DNA of 64,000 nt, from the NCBI GenBank assembly GCA_031363055.1, contig JANLTP010000077.1, positions 1 through 64,000 of the forward strand, given 5' to 3'. Shown here one piece after another: positions 1-9,164 of the stretch (position 1 is the stretch's first letter; every line of letters begins with the position of its first letter). This stretch comes from JANLTP01 sp031363055. GTDB taxonomy: Bacteria > Pseudomonadota > Gammaproteobacteria > Burkholderiales > Burkholderiaceae_E. The notes beneath the pieces were generated by a model. It was not told the origin of the DNA. It saw only the letters and a list, made by a program, of their open reading frames with translations, and ran no database searches. The position numbers and the translations under genes were made by a program.

Positions 1-275
1 ATGATTTCACCGGCGTCATTACCGTCACGGTGCTTGAAGTTCGCGCCAACGGCAATCTGGTCGTCAGCGGCGAGAAGCAGATCGGCGTGAATCAGAACGT
101 CGACATTTTGCGCTTCTCCGGGGTTATCAATCCGGCGACCATTCAGCCGGGTAATTTCGTCAGTTCGACGCAAGTGGCCGATGCGCGTCTTGAGTATCGC
201 GGACGTGGCGACATTGATCGGGCACAGACCACCGGCTGGCTATCGCGATTTTTTCTTTCCTGGTTACCGATTTGA
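1..275 (+). CDS. flgH: Flagellar L-ring protein FlgH, C-terminal fragment
   Basis: The gene is cut by the window edge; reading begins at base 3 and gives about 90 residues. FlgH is the outer-membrane lipoprotein that forms the L ring around the flagellar rod. The visible part has the family's C-terminal pattern: ITVTVLEVRANGNLVVSGEK, then IRF/FSG-V-INP, the VSSTQVADARLEYRGRG segment and a closing GWLSRFF. The signal peptide and lipobox lie outside the window. The stop codon overlaps a possible TTG start for flgI, which fits one flagellar transcript. The family call is secure; only the N-terminus is missing. Confidence 0.95.
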   Translation, partial: DFTGVITVTVLEVRANGNLVVSGEKQIGVNQNVDILRFSGVINPATIQPGNFVSSTQVADARLEYRGRGDIDRAQTTGWLSRFFLSWLPI

Positions 276-286
276 GGCAATGGTTG

Positions 287-1447
287 ATGATTTCACATCT
301 GGATTCTGGTAATCGCGTTGACTGGCTGCGTCTGAGCACACGATATTTATTGCTGGGCGTGTTTCTGGTGTTCTGTTCGATGACGCCGGCCAGTGCTGAA
401 CGGATCAAGGATCTGGCAACCTTTTCCGGCCTCCGGCAAAATCAGTTGTTGGGCTATGGATTGGTAGTCGGGCTGGACGGCAGCGGCGACACCACCACGC
501 AGGCACCATTCACCGCTCAAAGCGTCAACTCCATGTTGTCGCAGCTCGGCATTCAATTGCCGCCAGGCGTCACACCGCAACTGAAGAACAGTGCAGCGGT
601 CATGGTCACTGCGCACTTGCCCGCCTATTCGCAAGTGGGCCAGGTGATCGACGTCACGGTTTCCTCGCTGGGCAACGCCAAGAGCCTGCGCGGCGGTACC
701 CTTTTGCTGACACCCTTGCGCGGCGCCGATGGCCAGATCTACGCGATGTCACAGGGCAATCTGGTGGTGGTCGGCGCCGGTGCATCCGGGGGCGGCAGCA
801 AAGTACAGATCAATCACCTGAACGCTGGTCGTGTGCCCGGAGGTGCGACCGTGGAGCGGATGGTGCCCAATGCGTCGCTGGATTCGCAATTGATCACGCT
901 CGAGCTCAATCAGACCGATTTCTCGACCGCGCGGCGTATCGCCGAAGCGATCAATCGCCGTTTTCCAGCGGTCAGTGCGGGGCCGGCGGCCGTCGCCATT
1001 GATGCTCGGTCAGTGCGGGTCAACTTGCCGGACGATCAAACGGTCAAGGTCGGGTTTCTGGCGGACCTGGAGAGTCTCGAGATCACGATGGCGCAACCGA
1101 CGGCGCGGGTGATTGTCAATTCACGGACCGGCTCGGTAGTTATGAATCAATCGGTATCGATTGGCCCCTGCGCGATTGCACATGGCAATTTGTCGGTCAC
1201 CATTTCCTCGACGCCGGTCATCAGTCAGCCCGGCGCGCTGAGTCGCGGCGGCACGGTTGTAGCGGAAAAAACCGATATACAAATCAAGCAGGAAAGCGGC
1301 GCGCTGATGATGTTCGAGGGCGCGCCGAAACTTGCCGAAGTCGTCAAGGCGCTCAACACGCTGGGCGCCAGCGCGCAGGACCTGATTGCGATTCTGCAGT
1401 CGATGCGTGCGGCGGGTGCCTTGAAGGCGGAACTGGAGATCATCTGA
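287..1447 (+). CDS. flgI: Flagellar P-ring protein FlgI
   Basis: FlgI forms the periplasmic P ring that acts as a bushing for the flagellar rod. The product is about 386 residues. It has a signal peptide ending near ASAERIKD and then the hallmark start of mature FlgI, RIKDLATFSGLRQNQLLGYG followed by LVVGLDGSGD. The C-terminus (ALNTLGASAQDLIAILQSM) also matches the family. The ATG at 287 is preferred because TTGAGG sits about 9 bases upstream; an in-frame TTG at 272 that overlaps the flgH stop is the alternative. Neighbours flgH and flgJ are in the usual order. Confidence 0.96.
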   Translation: MISHLDSGNRVDWLRLSTRYLLLGVFLVFCSMTPASAERIKDLATFSGLRQNQLLGYGLVVGLDGSGDTTTQAPFTAQSVNSMLSQLGIQLPPGVTPQLKNSAAVMVTAHLPAYSQVGQVIDVTVSSLGNAKSLRGGTLLLTPLRGADGQIYAMSQGNLVVVGAGASGGGSKVQINHLNAGRVPGGATVERMVPNASLDSQLITLELNQTDFSTARRIAEAINRRFPAVSAGPAAVAIDARSVRVNLPDDQTVKVGFLADLESLEITMAQPTARVIVNSRTGSVVMNQSVSIGPCAIAHGNLSVTISSTPVISQPGALSRGGTVVAEKTDIQIKQESGALMMFEGAPKLAEVVKALNTLGASAQDLIAILQSMRAAGALKAELEII

Positions 1448-1487
1448 TGAATGGCTGTAACGCCTTGAAGGGCAGGACACTCGGATC

Positions 1488-2438
1488 ATGACGATGACCT
1501 CGGCATTGGTAACCGATACACGTTCGCTCGATCGACTCAAGGAGCGCGCGACGCAGGACCCGAAAGCAGCCATTCAGGAGGCCGCCAAACAGTTTGAGGC
1601 GCTGTTCATGCAGGCAGTTGTGAAAAGCATGCGTGACTCCTTGCCCAAGGGCGGCATTGACGGTGGCTCTCAGTCGGAAATTTATGTGTCGATGTACGAC
1701 CAGCAATTGGCGCAGACCATGTCGGGGCGGCCCGGCGGTCTGGCCGAATCGATCGCGCGCCAGCTCTCTGGCGGCTCCCGTTCGGCGGTCGTACCTGGCG
1801 CGGTCGTGCCGGGTGCAGTCACGTCGCCTGGATCGAGCCGAACGTCGTGGTCACCGTCAGCCCAGTCTGCGTATGCATTGCCGTCTGCCGGCGCTTCGGC
1901 AGGTTCACAAAACGCTAATGGATTAACAGAATCGCAAACACAATTTGTTGAGAAGCTTTGGCAGCCGGCGTTAGCGGCGCAACGGGAAACGGGCGTGCCT
2001 GCGGCGTTTATCGTCGGTCAGGCCGCGCTCGAAACCGGCTGGGGTAAACATGAAATTCGAAAACCGGATGGCAGCGCGGGCCATAACCTGTTTGGTATCA
2101 AGGCCAACGCAAACTGGCGTGGCGAATCGAGTGCTGCAGTGACTACCGAGTACGTCGCTGGCAAGGCCGCCAAGTTCACCGAGAGCTTTCGAACCTACGC
2201 CAACTATGCCGACTCGCTGCGCGATTGGGCCCAGTTGATGGTGCGCTCACCGCGCTACTCGGCGGTCGTTCGAGACGGACAGACGGTCGCCGGTTTCACG
2301 CAGGGCTTGCAAAAAGCCGGTTATGCGACCGACCCCGACTACGCCGCCAAGCTCAGCAAGGTGATCAATCAGACCCTGACGCTCAAGAGATCGGTGAAAG
2401 TAGCCGATATGCCAGGGAAAGCTGGATCCACGGGGTAA
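1488..2438 (+). CDS. flgJ: Flagellar rod-assembly protein / peptidoglycan hydrolase FlgJ
   Basis: Bifunctional FlgJ caps the growing rod and opens the peptidoglycan for it. Residues about 25-90 form the rod-binding domain (EAAKQFEALFMQAVVKSMR). A low-complexity linker at about 95-145 contains a small VVPGA duplication. Residues about 148-312 form a glycoside hydrolase 73 domain, with the probable catalytic glutamate E182 in the QAALETGWGKHE motif. The two-domain form at 316 residues is typical of beta- and gammaproteobacteria. The gene lies 40 bases after flgI and 3 bases before flgK, so it is co-transcribed. Confidence 0.95.
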   Translation: MTMTSALVTDTRSLDRLKERATQDPKAAIQEAAKQFEALFMQAVVKSMRDSLPKGGIDGGSQSEIYVSMYDQQLAQTMSGRPGGLAESIARQLSGGSRSAVVPGAVVPGAVTSPGSSRTSWSPSAQSAYALPSAGASAGSQNANGLTESQTQFVEKLWQPALAAQRETGVPAAFIVGQAALETGWGKHEIRKPDGSAGHNLFGIKANANWRGESSAAVTTEYVAGKAAKFTESFRTYANYADSLRDWAQLMVRSPRYSAVVRDGQTVAGFTQGLQKAGYATDPDYAAKLSKVINQTLTLKRSVKVADMPGKAGSTG

Positions 2439-2441
2439 TTT

Positions 2442-4322
2442 ATGCCAGGCATCATCAGTATTGCCAGTAACGCGCTGCTGGCCAATTACGCGCAGTTGCA
2501 GACCACCGGGCATAACATCGCCAATGCCAATACGCCCGGGTATAGCCGCCAGGAAGTGTCGCTGGCTACAGCCGGCTCGGCCTATACCGGCGGTGGCTAC
2601 CTCGGTCGCGGCGTCGTCGTTTCTGATGTGCTGCGACGTAGTGACCAATTCTTGAGCTCGGAGTTGGCTCTCTCAACTTCGGTTCAAGCCGCCGACGCGG
2701 CCCGCAGTCGCGAGCTGAATCGCTTGCAATCCCTGTTTGCTGACTCGCCAACCGGCGTTGGTGCTGCCTACGACGACTGGCAGTTGGCCCTGTCCGATCT
2801 CGCCAATCAGCCGGGTGACGGATCGGCGCGCGCCGCAGTAATGGTCCGTGCCGACACACTGGCGCTGCGACTGCGCAGCGTTGATCAACAGGTGGTGGCG
2901 ATGCAAACCACCTTGAACGAGCGAATCCGGCAGTCGACCCAATCGGTCAACAGCCTGTTCGGGCAATTGGCCCGGGTCAATCAGCAAATCAGTAGCAGCA
3001 ACGGGTCGGGACAAACGCCTAACGACTTGCTCGATCAACGCGATCAATTGGTCGAGAAAATCAATTCGTCATTGCGGGTGACGACTTTCATCAATCAGGA
3101 CAACACGGCGAACGTTTTCACCGTGGCGGGCCAGGGGCTGGTGATCGGCCGAAATGCCGAACGACTCGGTACCCAGAACAATCCGGCTGATCCAAGCCAG
3201 CAGCAGGTTGTCCTGCAAGCGCAGGGGACGACGACGGTGCTGGACTCGCTCGGTCTGGGTGGCGGTGAATTGGCCGGTCTGCTGCGAGTACGCGATAACG
3301 ATCTGACTGCCGCCAGGGCTGCGCTCGGACAGATGGCTGCCGGTATTGCGGCCGGATTCAATCAGCAACAAGCGCGCGGTGTCGATTTGAACGGGCAGGC
3401 TGGTGCCGCCCTGTTCTCGTTGGGTCAGCCCGTGGCAATGTCGTCAGCGAAAAACACCGGCAATGCGCAATTGAGTCTCGCGGTCAGCGATGCGTCGCAG
3501 CTTTCGGCCAGCGACTACTCACTGAGCTTTGACGGTAGCCAATACACGCTGACTCGGAACAGTGATGGTACGGCCAGAACCCTCGGCAGCTTGCCGGCAA
3601 CGATCGACGGATTTGCGATCTCGCAGACCGGAACGCCAGCGACGGGCGATGTGTTCACGCTCAAGGTTGCGAGTCAGATGGCTGGTGATTTCAGACGAAC
3701 TTTAACCTCGCCGAATGGCCTTGCGGCGGCGTTTTCGGTCGCTGCACAAGCGGGCGGCACGAATGCCGGTGATGGCCGGGTACAGAAGTTCGAGGTACTC
3801 GGCACGAATGCCAACCAGAACGCGGCCGTGACGCTGACCTTCACCTCGCCGACCACCTTTAACGTCACCGGCGCCGGTACCGGCAATCCGACCGCAGTAT
3901 CTTATGTTGCCGGTCAGAATATCAGTTATAACGGTTGGTCGATGCAGTTGAGTGGTGTTCCGCAAAGTGGCGATCGCTTCTCGGTGTCGCCGACCAGCGC
4001 CTTGGGCAGTGACAATCGTAACGTCAGAGCGATGCTTGAGCTTGGCCAGTCCCGACTGGTCAATGGCCAATCGGTGACCGATGCCTATGCCTCCCTGATC
4101 GCCGATGTCGGAACACGCGCTCAATCGGCTGATGCAGCGAAGACCCAATCGAAGCGATTGCTCGATAACGCCAGTGCTGCGCGTGCGGCTGACTCTGGTG
4201 TCAATCTCGATGAGGAAGCCGCCCACTTGCTGCAGTATCAGCAGGCCTATCAAGCGTCGGCCAAATTGATGGCCACCGCACAAACCATGTTCGAAGCGCT
4301 GCTGGCAGCGACCACCCGATAA
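2442..4322 (+). CDS. flgK: Flagellar hook-associated protein 1 FlgK
   Basis: FlgK is the first hook-filament junction protein, exported by the flagellar type III system. The 626-residue product starts with the conserved D0 helix (SIASNALLANYAQLQTTGHN, then IANANTPGYSRQ). It ends with the matching C-terminal helix (LDEEAAHLLQYQQAYQASAK), and the two pair in the assembled filament. The middle is a Ser/Thr/Ala-rich variable domain, as is usual. It lies 3 bases after flgJ and 27 bases before flgL. Confidence 0.96.
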   Translation: MPGIISIASNALLANYAQLQTTGHNIANANTPGYSRQEVSLATAGSAYTGGGYLGRGVVVSDVLRRSDQFLSSELALSTSVQAADAARSRELNRLQSLFADSPTGVGAAYDDWQLALSDLANQPGDGSARAAVMVRADTLALRLRSVDQQVVAMQTTLNERIRQSTQSVNSLFGQLARVNQQISSSNGSGQTPNDLLDQRDQLVEKINSSLRVTTFINQDNTANVFTVAGQGLVIGRNAERLGTQNNPADPSQQQVVLQAQGTTTVLDSLGLGGGELAGLLRVRDNDLTAARAALGQMAAGIAAGFNQQQARGVDLNGQAGAALFSLGQPVAMSSAKNTGNAQLSLAVSDASQLSASDYSLSFDGSQYTLTRNSDGTARTLGSLPATIDGFAISQTGTPATGDVFTLKVASQMAGDFRRTLTSPNGLAAAFSVAAQAGGTNAGDGRVQKFEVLGTNANQNAAVTLTFTSPTTFNVTGAGTGNPTAVSYVAGQNISYNGWSMQLSGVPQSGDRFSVSPTSALGSDNRNVRAMLELGQSRLVNGQSVTDAYASLIADVGTRAQSADAAKTQSKRLLDNASAARAADSGVNLDEEAAHLLQYQQAYQASAKLMATAQTMFEALLAATTR

Positions 4323-4349
4323 TCGACCGCCGTCCGTTGAAAGAGAACC

Positions 4350-5264
4350 ATGAGAATTGCGACTGCTTATGACAATCTGACGAGTATCGAGTCGATCAAC
4401 GATCGGCGAAGTGCGATCTCGCGAACTCAGGAGCAAATTTCATCGGGTCGCCGGGTGGTTGAACCCAAGGATGATCCGGTAGCGGCCGCGAACGCCGAAC
4501 GGATGCGCGCGTCGCTGTCAAGAATTGAATTGGAGCGGCGCTCGATCGGCTACGCGCAACAGTTTCTCGGGCAGGCCGACGGCGCGCTGTCGGATGCGAG
4601 TCAGAATCTGCAGTCGGCTCGTGAGCTATTGCTGACCGCCGCCAATGGAACTTATAGCGCCAGCGAGCGCGACAGCATTGCCCAGCAATTGCGCGGCATG
4701 CGTGAGCAACTGATCAGTGTCGCGAATCGAAGCAATGGCGCGGGCTCCTACCTGTTCGGTGGTCAGGGCTCGTCGTCGGCGCCTTTCCAGGGCACCGATG
4801 CGATCACCTATGCGGCCCAACTCGGCGAGCGTTCGGTTGGACAGTCGCTGGAGTTCACCGTTTCGATCGATGGCAATAGCGCATTCACGCAAATTGCCAG
4901 CGCCAACGCGGCGCCTGAAAATATCTTTGATCGCTTGCTGTCGGTGGCCCGGACGCTTGAGAACCCTACGATCAGTGCCACGACCTTGAGTAGCGAGGTC
5001 AACTCGGCCATACAAGGGATTGATCACAGTCTGGGTGCGCTGTCGCTCAGAAGAACTCGGGTCGGTGAACAACTGCGCCAGATTGACGAGCACGAAGCCT
5101 CGCTGCAAGCCCGAGACGGGGTCGATCGAGCCTACTTGTCCGATCTGATTGATGTTGATCTGGCCAAGGCCATCTCGGATATGTCGATCAACGAAACCAC
5201 GTTGGACGCGTCCATCAAAACCTACCGTACCTTGTCCGATCTCAGTTTGTTCAAGCGCCTATGA
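4350..5264 (+). CDS. flgL: Flagellar hook-associated protein 3 FlgL
   Basis: FlgL is the second hook-filament junction protein. The 304-residue product has a flagellin-like N-terminal helix (ISRTQEQISSGRRVVEPKDD, then PVAAANAERMRA) and a C-terminal coiled helix ending in LDASIKTYRTLSDLSLFKRL. A ribosome binding site (GAGA) precedes the ATG. Its stop overlaps the next ATG (ATGA), so the downstream HDOD protein is translationally coupled to the flagellar operon. Confidence 0.95.
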   Translation: MRIATAYDNLTSIESINDRRSAISRTQEQISSGRRVVEPKDDPVAAANAERMRASLSRIELERRSIGYAQQFLGQADGALSDASQNLQSARELLLTAANGTYSASERDSIAQQLRGMREQLISVANRSNGAGSYLFGGQGSSSAPFQGTDAITYAAQLGERSVGQSLEFTVSIDGNSAFTQIASANAAPENIFDRLLSVARTLENPTISATTLSSEVNSAIQGIDHSLGALSLRRTRVGEQLRQIDEHEASLQARDGVDRAYLSDLIDVDLAKAISDMSINETTLDASIKTYRTLSDLSLFKRL

Positions 5265-6517
5265 ATGAAGTCATTGAGCAGCTACCACCACTGGCCTTCG
5301 AGGAAACTGCTGCGCTCGATTGCTTCCTGAGTCTGGAGGGTATCTATAACGCCAGACGCTATGCCATGGCGGTTCGCGTCACCGTTCGGCCGCGGGCCGG
5401 TGCCCCGGCGCTGAATCTGGGTCAGGTGTTCGAGCATTTCGAGCAGGTCTTGCCCGACGACGCCGTGCCGGTCTTGTTGTCACTTGAGTTGGGTCAGATT
5501 GACGCCTCCATCCTGGCGCACAAGCCCAAGGCGGCCATCTGGCTGGAAATACCCGCCGCCATGCTGGCGATCGACGACGGCCGTGCCTTGCTGGAGAAAT
5601 TATCGCGGGCACGATTCAAGATGGTCTTGCGCGGTGCTCCACTGGACGCCCATCTGATCCACTTCATCTCATCGTTTTCGTTGTCGCTGCAAGACCCGGA
5701 AGCCGACGGTTTGTTACCGATGGTACGGCCGGCCAGTGCTGCGCCGGGCGCTCGCAGTTGGAAGTCACTGCGGCGGATTCCGTTCGGGCAGGCCCATGCA
5801 TTGAAGATCTCGGATATCGAGCGCAATTACAACCGAGGCTCGATTGCTTGCGTCGGCTGGCCCTATGAAGACCTGCGCTCAAGAGCGGTACGCTCGAATG
5901 CGGTACCGGACTTTTCAACCATCAGCGAATTGATCATGCAACTGGACCGAGGCGCTGATGTCTCGGAACTGGAAGCGATCATCAGGCGCGATGCCGCTTT
6001 GTCGTTTCGACTGTTGCGACTCGCCAATTCGGCGGCCTTTGGCTTGCGCAGCGAAGTTGACTCGTTCCGCCAAGTGGTGATGATGCTGGGTTACCTGCGC
6101 TTGAAGCGCTGGTTGGCGATGCTGCTGACCAACTCTTCACGCGACCTGAACTCGCGCCCGATGATGTTCACTTCATTTCGACGCGGTGTCTTGCTCGAGA
6201 AGTTAGCAGGCTATCAGAGTGCTCATACACAAACCGATGACTTTTTTCTGCTCGGTGTGTTCTCACTGCTCGACAAGTTGTTTGGTGAATCGTTTGAATC
6301 GCTACTCACCTCCTTGCGGGTTCCAAAGGATGTCCACAGCGCGCTGGCGCTGCGCAGCGGGCCGTTGATGTGTTGGCTGCAAATCGTCGAGGCGATCGAT
6401 AATGGGGATGAGAGTCAACTTATTAGCGCGCTTGCTGTGGCGGGCATTACCGTTGCGCAATGCAACGAGGCTGTGCTCAAGTCCCTGGCAGTTGCAGATT
6501 CAACGCGCAGCGTCTGA
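5261..6517 (+). CDS. HDOD-domain signalling protein with degenerate EAL-like N-terminus
   Basis: The 418-residue product matches the YuxH-type layout. An N-terminal region (about 20-155) resembles a phosphodiesterase EAL fold but lacks an ExL catalytic motif. An HDOD domain follows at about 210-400 (FSTISELIMQLDRGADVSEL, LLRLANSAAFGLRSEVDSFR, VVMMLGYLRLKRWLAMLL). HDOD domains are non-catalytic relatives of HD hydrolases found in signalling proteins that affect motility and biofilm. Translation is coupled to flgL by an ATGA overlap, so a role in motility control is plausible. The molecular target cannot be read from the sequence. Confidence 0.8.
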   Translation: MNEVIEQLPPLAFEETAALDCFLSLEGIYNARRYAMAVRVTVRPRAGAPALNLGQVFEHFEQVLPDDAVPVLLSLELGQIDASILAHKPKAAIWLEIPAAMLAIDDGRALLEKLSRARFKMVLRGAPLDAHLIHFISSFSLSLQDPEADGLLPMVRPASAAPGARSWKSLRRIPFGQAHALKISDIERNYNRGSIACVGWPYEDLRSRAVRSNAVPDFSTISELIMQLDRGADVSELEAIIRRDAALSFRLLRLANSAAFGLRSEVDSFRQVVMMLGYLRLKRWLAMLLTNSSRDLNSRPMMFTSFRRGVLLEKLAGYQSAHTQTDDFFLLGVFSLLDKLFGESFESLLTSLRVPKDVHSALALRSGPLMCWLQIVEAIDNGDESQLISALAVAGITVAQCNEAVLKSLAVADSTRSV

Positions 6518-6686
6518 CTTGAGATAACTTCGCATTACCGAGGTCGGCGTTCATTGGCTGAATACTTGATGTGATCAGGCGGTAGAATCGGCTTGTCTCG
6601 CGAATTCCCGCAAGCGCCTGCTTGCAGCGTCAATGCAGACGCTCCGATTGACCGCAACCCAGTCCGCTTATTCAATGGAGCGAATG

Positions 6687-7715
6687 ATGAACTATGCGCA
6701 GCCCTGTCTCGAACGGGATGCCACCGGCCGCCGCGGGCACTCTCGGCCATTGGGCGGCTTCTTGTTGTTGGCCCTCATCTTGGTTTTAGCGCAGTCGGCA
6801 GCTTGGGCGGCAGATGTCTATCCGAGTCGGCCGATCCGACTGGTCGTGCCGTTTGCGCCGGGTGGATCGAGCGAGATTGTGGCGCGTTCGGTAGCCGCCG
6901 AAATGTCGAAGTCCTTGAGGCAACAGGTTGTGGTCGAGAACAAGCCAGGCGGCGCCGGTAACGTGGCCATGTCGGAGGTAGCCCGTGCTGCCCCGGACGG
7001 ATACACCCTGGTCCTCGGCCATGTCGGCACGCTTGCGGTCAATCCCTACATGTTCGAGCGCTTGCCCTATGACCCTAACCGGGACTTCATACCGGTAACG
7101 CTGCTGGCGCGGGTGCCGAATATCTATGTCGTCAATGCCGCCGTTGCGGCCCGCGACTTCAAGGAGTTCCTGACCCTCGCCCAGTCAAAACCCGCAGCCA
7201 TCAATTACGGCTCGGCCGGCAACGGTAGTGCCGGACACCTGGCCTTTGAATACCTGAAAATGGTGACCGGGATTCATGCGGTGCATATTCCCTACCGCGG
7301 TACCGGGCCGCTCATTACCGACCTGCTCGCCGGTCAGACGCAGGCCAGTTGCGTCGGCGTACCGCCATTGCTTACGCATATCCGCTCGGGCAAGTTGCGC
7401 GCGCTGGCGGTCGGGTCGGTGCAGCGCGTGCCCGCGTTGCCCGATGTGCCGACGGTAGCCGAATTGGGATACAAGGGATTTGAGACCTCGCAGTGGTATG
7501 GAATAATGGCGCCTGCCGGAACGCCGCCTGCGATCGTCAATCAACTCGCGGCTGAAGCGCAAAAGGCACTGCGATCCTCCGCCGTCACTGAGCGCTTCGC
7601 CAACGACAGTGCGATCGGCGTAGGCTCTACCCCGGAGTCCTTCGGCGAGTTCATCAAGGTCGAGCAAGCGCGATGGCAGCCTGTCATCGTGCGTGCCGGC
7701 ATCAAACCCGATTGA
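6687..7715 (+). CDS. Bug-family (TctC) tripartite tricarboxylate transporter receptor
   Basis: This is a periplasmic solute-binding protein of the Bug family, which is greatly expanded in Burkholderiales and binds carboxylates or related small molecules. It has a signal peptide (hydrophobic LLLALILVLAQSAAWA) and mature start YPSRPIRLVVPFAPGG. Further family motifs are NKPGGAGNVA, YGSAGNGSAGHLAFEYLK and VPTVAELGYKGFE. The start is set at the ATG at 6687 because GGAG lies 6 bases upstream; ATGs at 6633 and 6675 are in frame. No TctA/TctB membrane genes are nearby, so it is an orphan receptor. The ligand is unknown. Confidence 0.88.
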   Translation: MNYAQPCLERDATGRRGHSRPLGGFLLLALILVLAQSAAWAADVYPSRPIRLVVPFAPGGSSEIVARSVAAEMSKSLRQQVVVENKPGGAGNVAMSEVARAAPDGYTLVLGHVGTLAVNPYMFERLPYDPNRDFIPVTLLARVPNIYVVNAAVAARDFKEFLTLAQSKPAAINYGSAGNGSAGHLAFEYLKMVTGIHAVHIPYRGTGPLITDLLAGQTQASCVGVPPLLTHIRSGKLRALAVGSVQRVPALPDVPTVAELGYKGFETSQWYGIMAPAGTPPAIVNQLAAEAQKALRSSAVTERFANDSAIGVGSTPESFGEFIKVEQARWQPVIVRAGIKPD

Positions 7716-7778
7716 TTGGGTAATCAGATCCCGCTGATTCGATCACGTGTTTTTTTTCTGGATAACCGCATAGTAGTA

Positions 7779-9164
7779 ATGATGATTCAAAAAATTCGTC
7801 GAACCATCGTATCGGTACGTGATGTGGTTGCGACCGCTGGCCCGTTTTTGCTGTTGACGCTGCTGCTGCTTGGCGTCGCTTATTGGCTGGTCAAGCCACA
7901 GCCACCGCACTCGCTCGTCATGGCCACCGGACCGGCCAACAGCGACTATGACCGGTTCGGCGCTCGTTATCAGGCGCTGCTGGCCAAACATAATATTCGG
8001 CTCGAGCTGCGGCAATCTGCCGGCTCGCGTGAAAACCTTGAACTGCTGCTGCAACCCGACGGCGATGTCGACGTCGCCATTGTTCGCGAAGGCACGGGGA
8101 CCGCTGAGGAACTGGCTGATCGGCCAATCAATGCAATCGCGAGTTTGTTTTATGAGCCGGTGTGGCTGTTCCACCGTGACACCGTCACGATCAAGTCACT
8201 GGCCGATCTGCGCGGCCGCAATATTAATATTGGTCCGGCCGGGGCGGGTACCTCAAGGCTCATTGATGACTTGCTGGCGCAGAATCAGCTCAGGCTCGCT
8301 GATCTGAACGTGCAGCGCCTGGACCACACGGAAGCGGTCATTGCACTGCTCGAAGGCAAGATCGATGGTCTGTTTTTCACGAGTTCGTCGGCAGGATTGC
8401 TGACGCAAATGTTGCTGCGAACGCCCGGCATCAAATTATTCAATTTTGTACTGGCAGAGGCCTATAGCCGCCGCTTGCCATCGCTCTCGCATGTGGTCTT
8501 GCCTCGAGGCGTCGTCGATCTGGCCGCCGATAGTCCGGCTGAAGATGTCCACCTGCTGGCACCGACCTCGGCGCTGGTCTCGCGCAGCAATATCCATCCG
8601 GCATTGGTGCAACTGCTGGTGCAGGCATCGGCGCAGATTCACGGAGGCGCCGACTGGTTTGGCAAATTGCATGAGTTTCCGTCCGGAGCGGTCGATGATT
8701 TACCGCTGGCTGATGAAGCCAAGCGTTTTTTCAAATCAGGCGCGCCGTTCTTGCAGCGCTATCTGCCGTTCTGGTTCGCCAATATGGTCGATCGAATGTG
8801 GGTGGTGGTGGTGTCGCTGGCGGCTTTGCTGATTCCGTTATCGCGCATTGTGCCGCCGCTCTACGTCTGGCGAGTGCGCTCGCGGGTCTATCGCTGGTAT
8901 GCACAATTGCGCGAAGTGGAAATTCGCGCGCAACATCCGGGTGAGCCGATGACCCAGCAAAGGGCGGCTGGTCTATTGTCGAGCCTTGATGTGATCGAGG
9001 CCAGGGTCAATGACATCATCGTGCCACTGTCGCGCGCAGACGAACTATATGCGCTGCGCCAGCATATCGAAATGGTACGAACGAAAATTACCAGTGCAAC
9101 CATTACCGGCACGACTGATCCGAGTACAACCGATCCGAATACAACCATTGCTGGAATATCATGA
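7779..9164 (+). CDS. TAXI-family TRAP-type solute-binding protein with membrane anchors
   Basis: The product of about 461 residues has an N-terminal membrane segment (FLLLTLLLLGVAYWLV) and then a periplasmic binding fold of the TAXI type (LVMATGPANSDYDRFGARYQ, ADLRGRNINIGPAGAGTSRL). A second membrane helix at about 330-350 (MWVVVVSLAALLIPLSRIV) leads into a cytoplasmic helical tail. This anchored architecture is common for TAXI proteins that lack a DctQM partner, and none is present here. The tail ends in a 15-bp coding repeat (TTDP units). The upstream in-frame TTG at 7716 is less likely as a start. Its stop overlaps the next gene's ATG. Confidence 0.82.
   Translation: MMIQKIRRTIVSVRDVVATAGPFLLLTLLLLGVAYWLVKPQPPHSLVMATGPANSDYDRFGARYQALLAKHNIRLELRQSAGSRENLELLLQPDGDVDVAIVREGTGTAEELADRPINAIASLFYEPVWLFHRDTVTIKSLADLRGRNINIGPAGAGTSRLIDDLLAQNQLRLADLNVQRLDHTEAVIALLEGKIDGLFFTSSSAGLLTQMLLRTPGIKLFNFVLAEAYSRRLPSLSHVVLPRGVVDLAADSPAEDVHLLAPTSALVSRSNIHPALVQLLVQASAQIHGGADWFGKLHEFPSGAVDDLPLADEAKRFFKSGAPFLQRYLPFWFANMVDRMWVVVVSLAALLIPLSRIVPPLYVWRVRSRVYRWYAQLREVEIRAQHPGEPMTQQRAAGLLSSLDVIEARVNDIIVPLSRADELYALRQHIEMVRTKITSATITGTTDPSTTDPNTTIAGIS
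9111..9140 (+). repeat. 15-bp tandem repeat in the TAXI receptor tail
   Basis: Two copies of a 15-base unit (ACGACTGATCCGAGT, then ACAACCGATCCGAAT), with the start of a third, encode repeated TTDP residues just before the stop codon. Confidence 0.85.
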
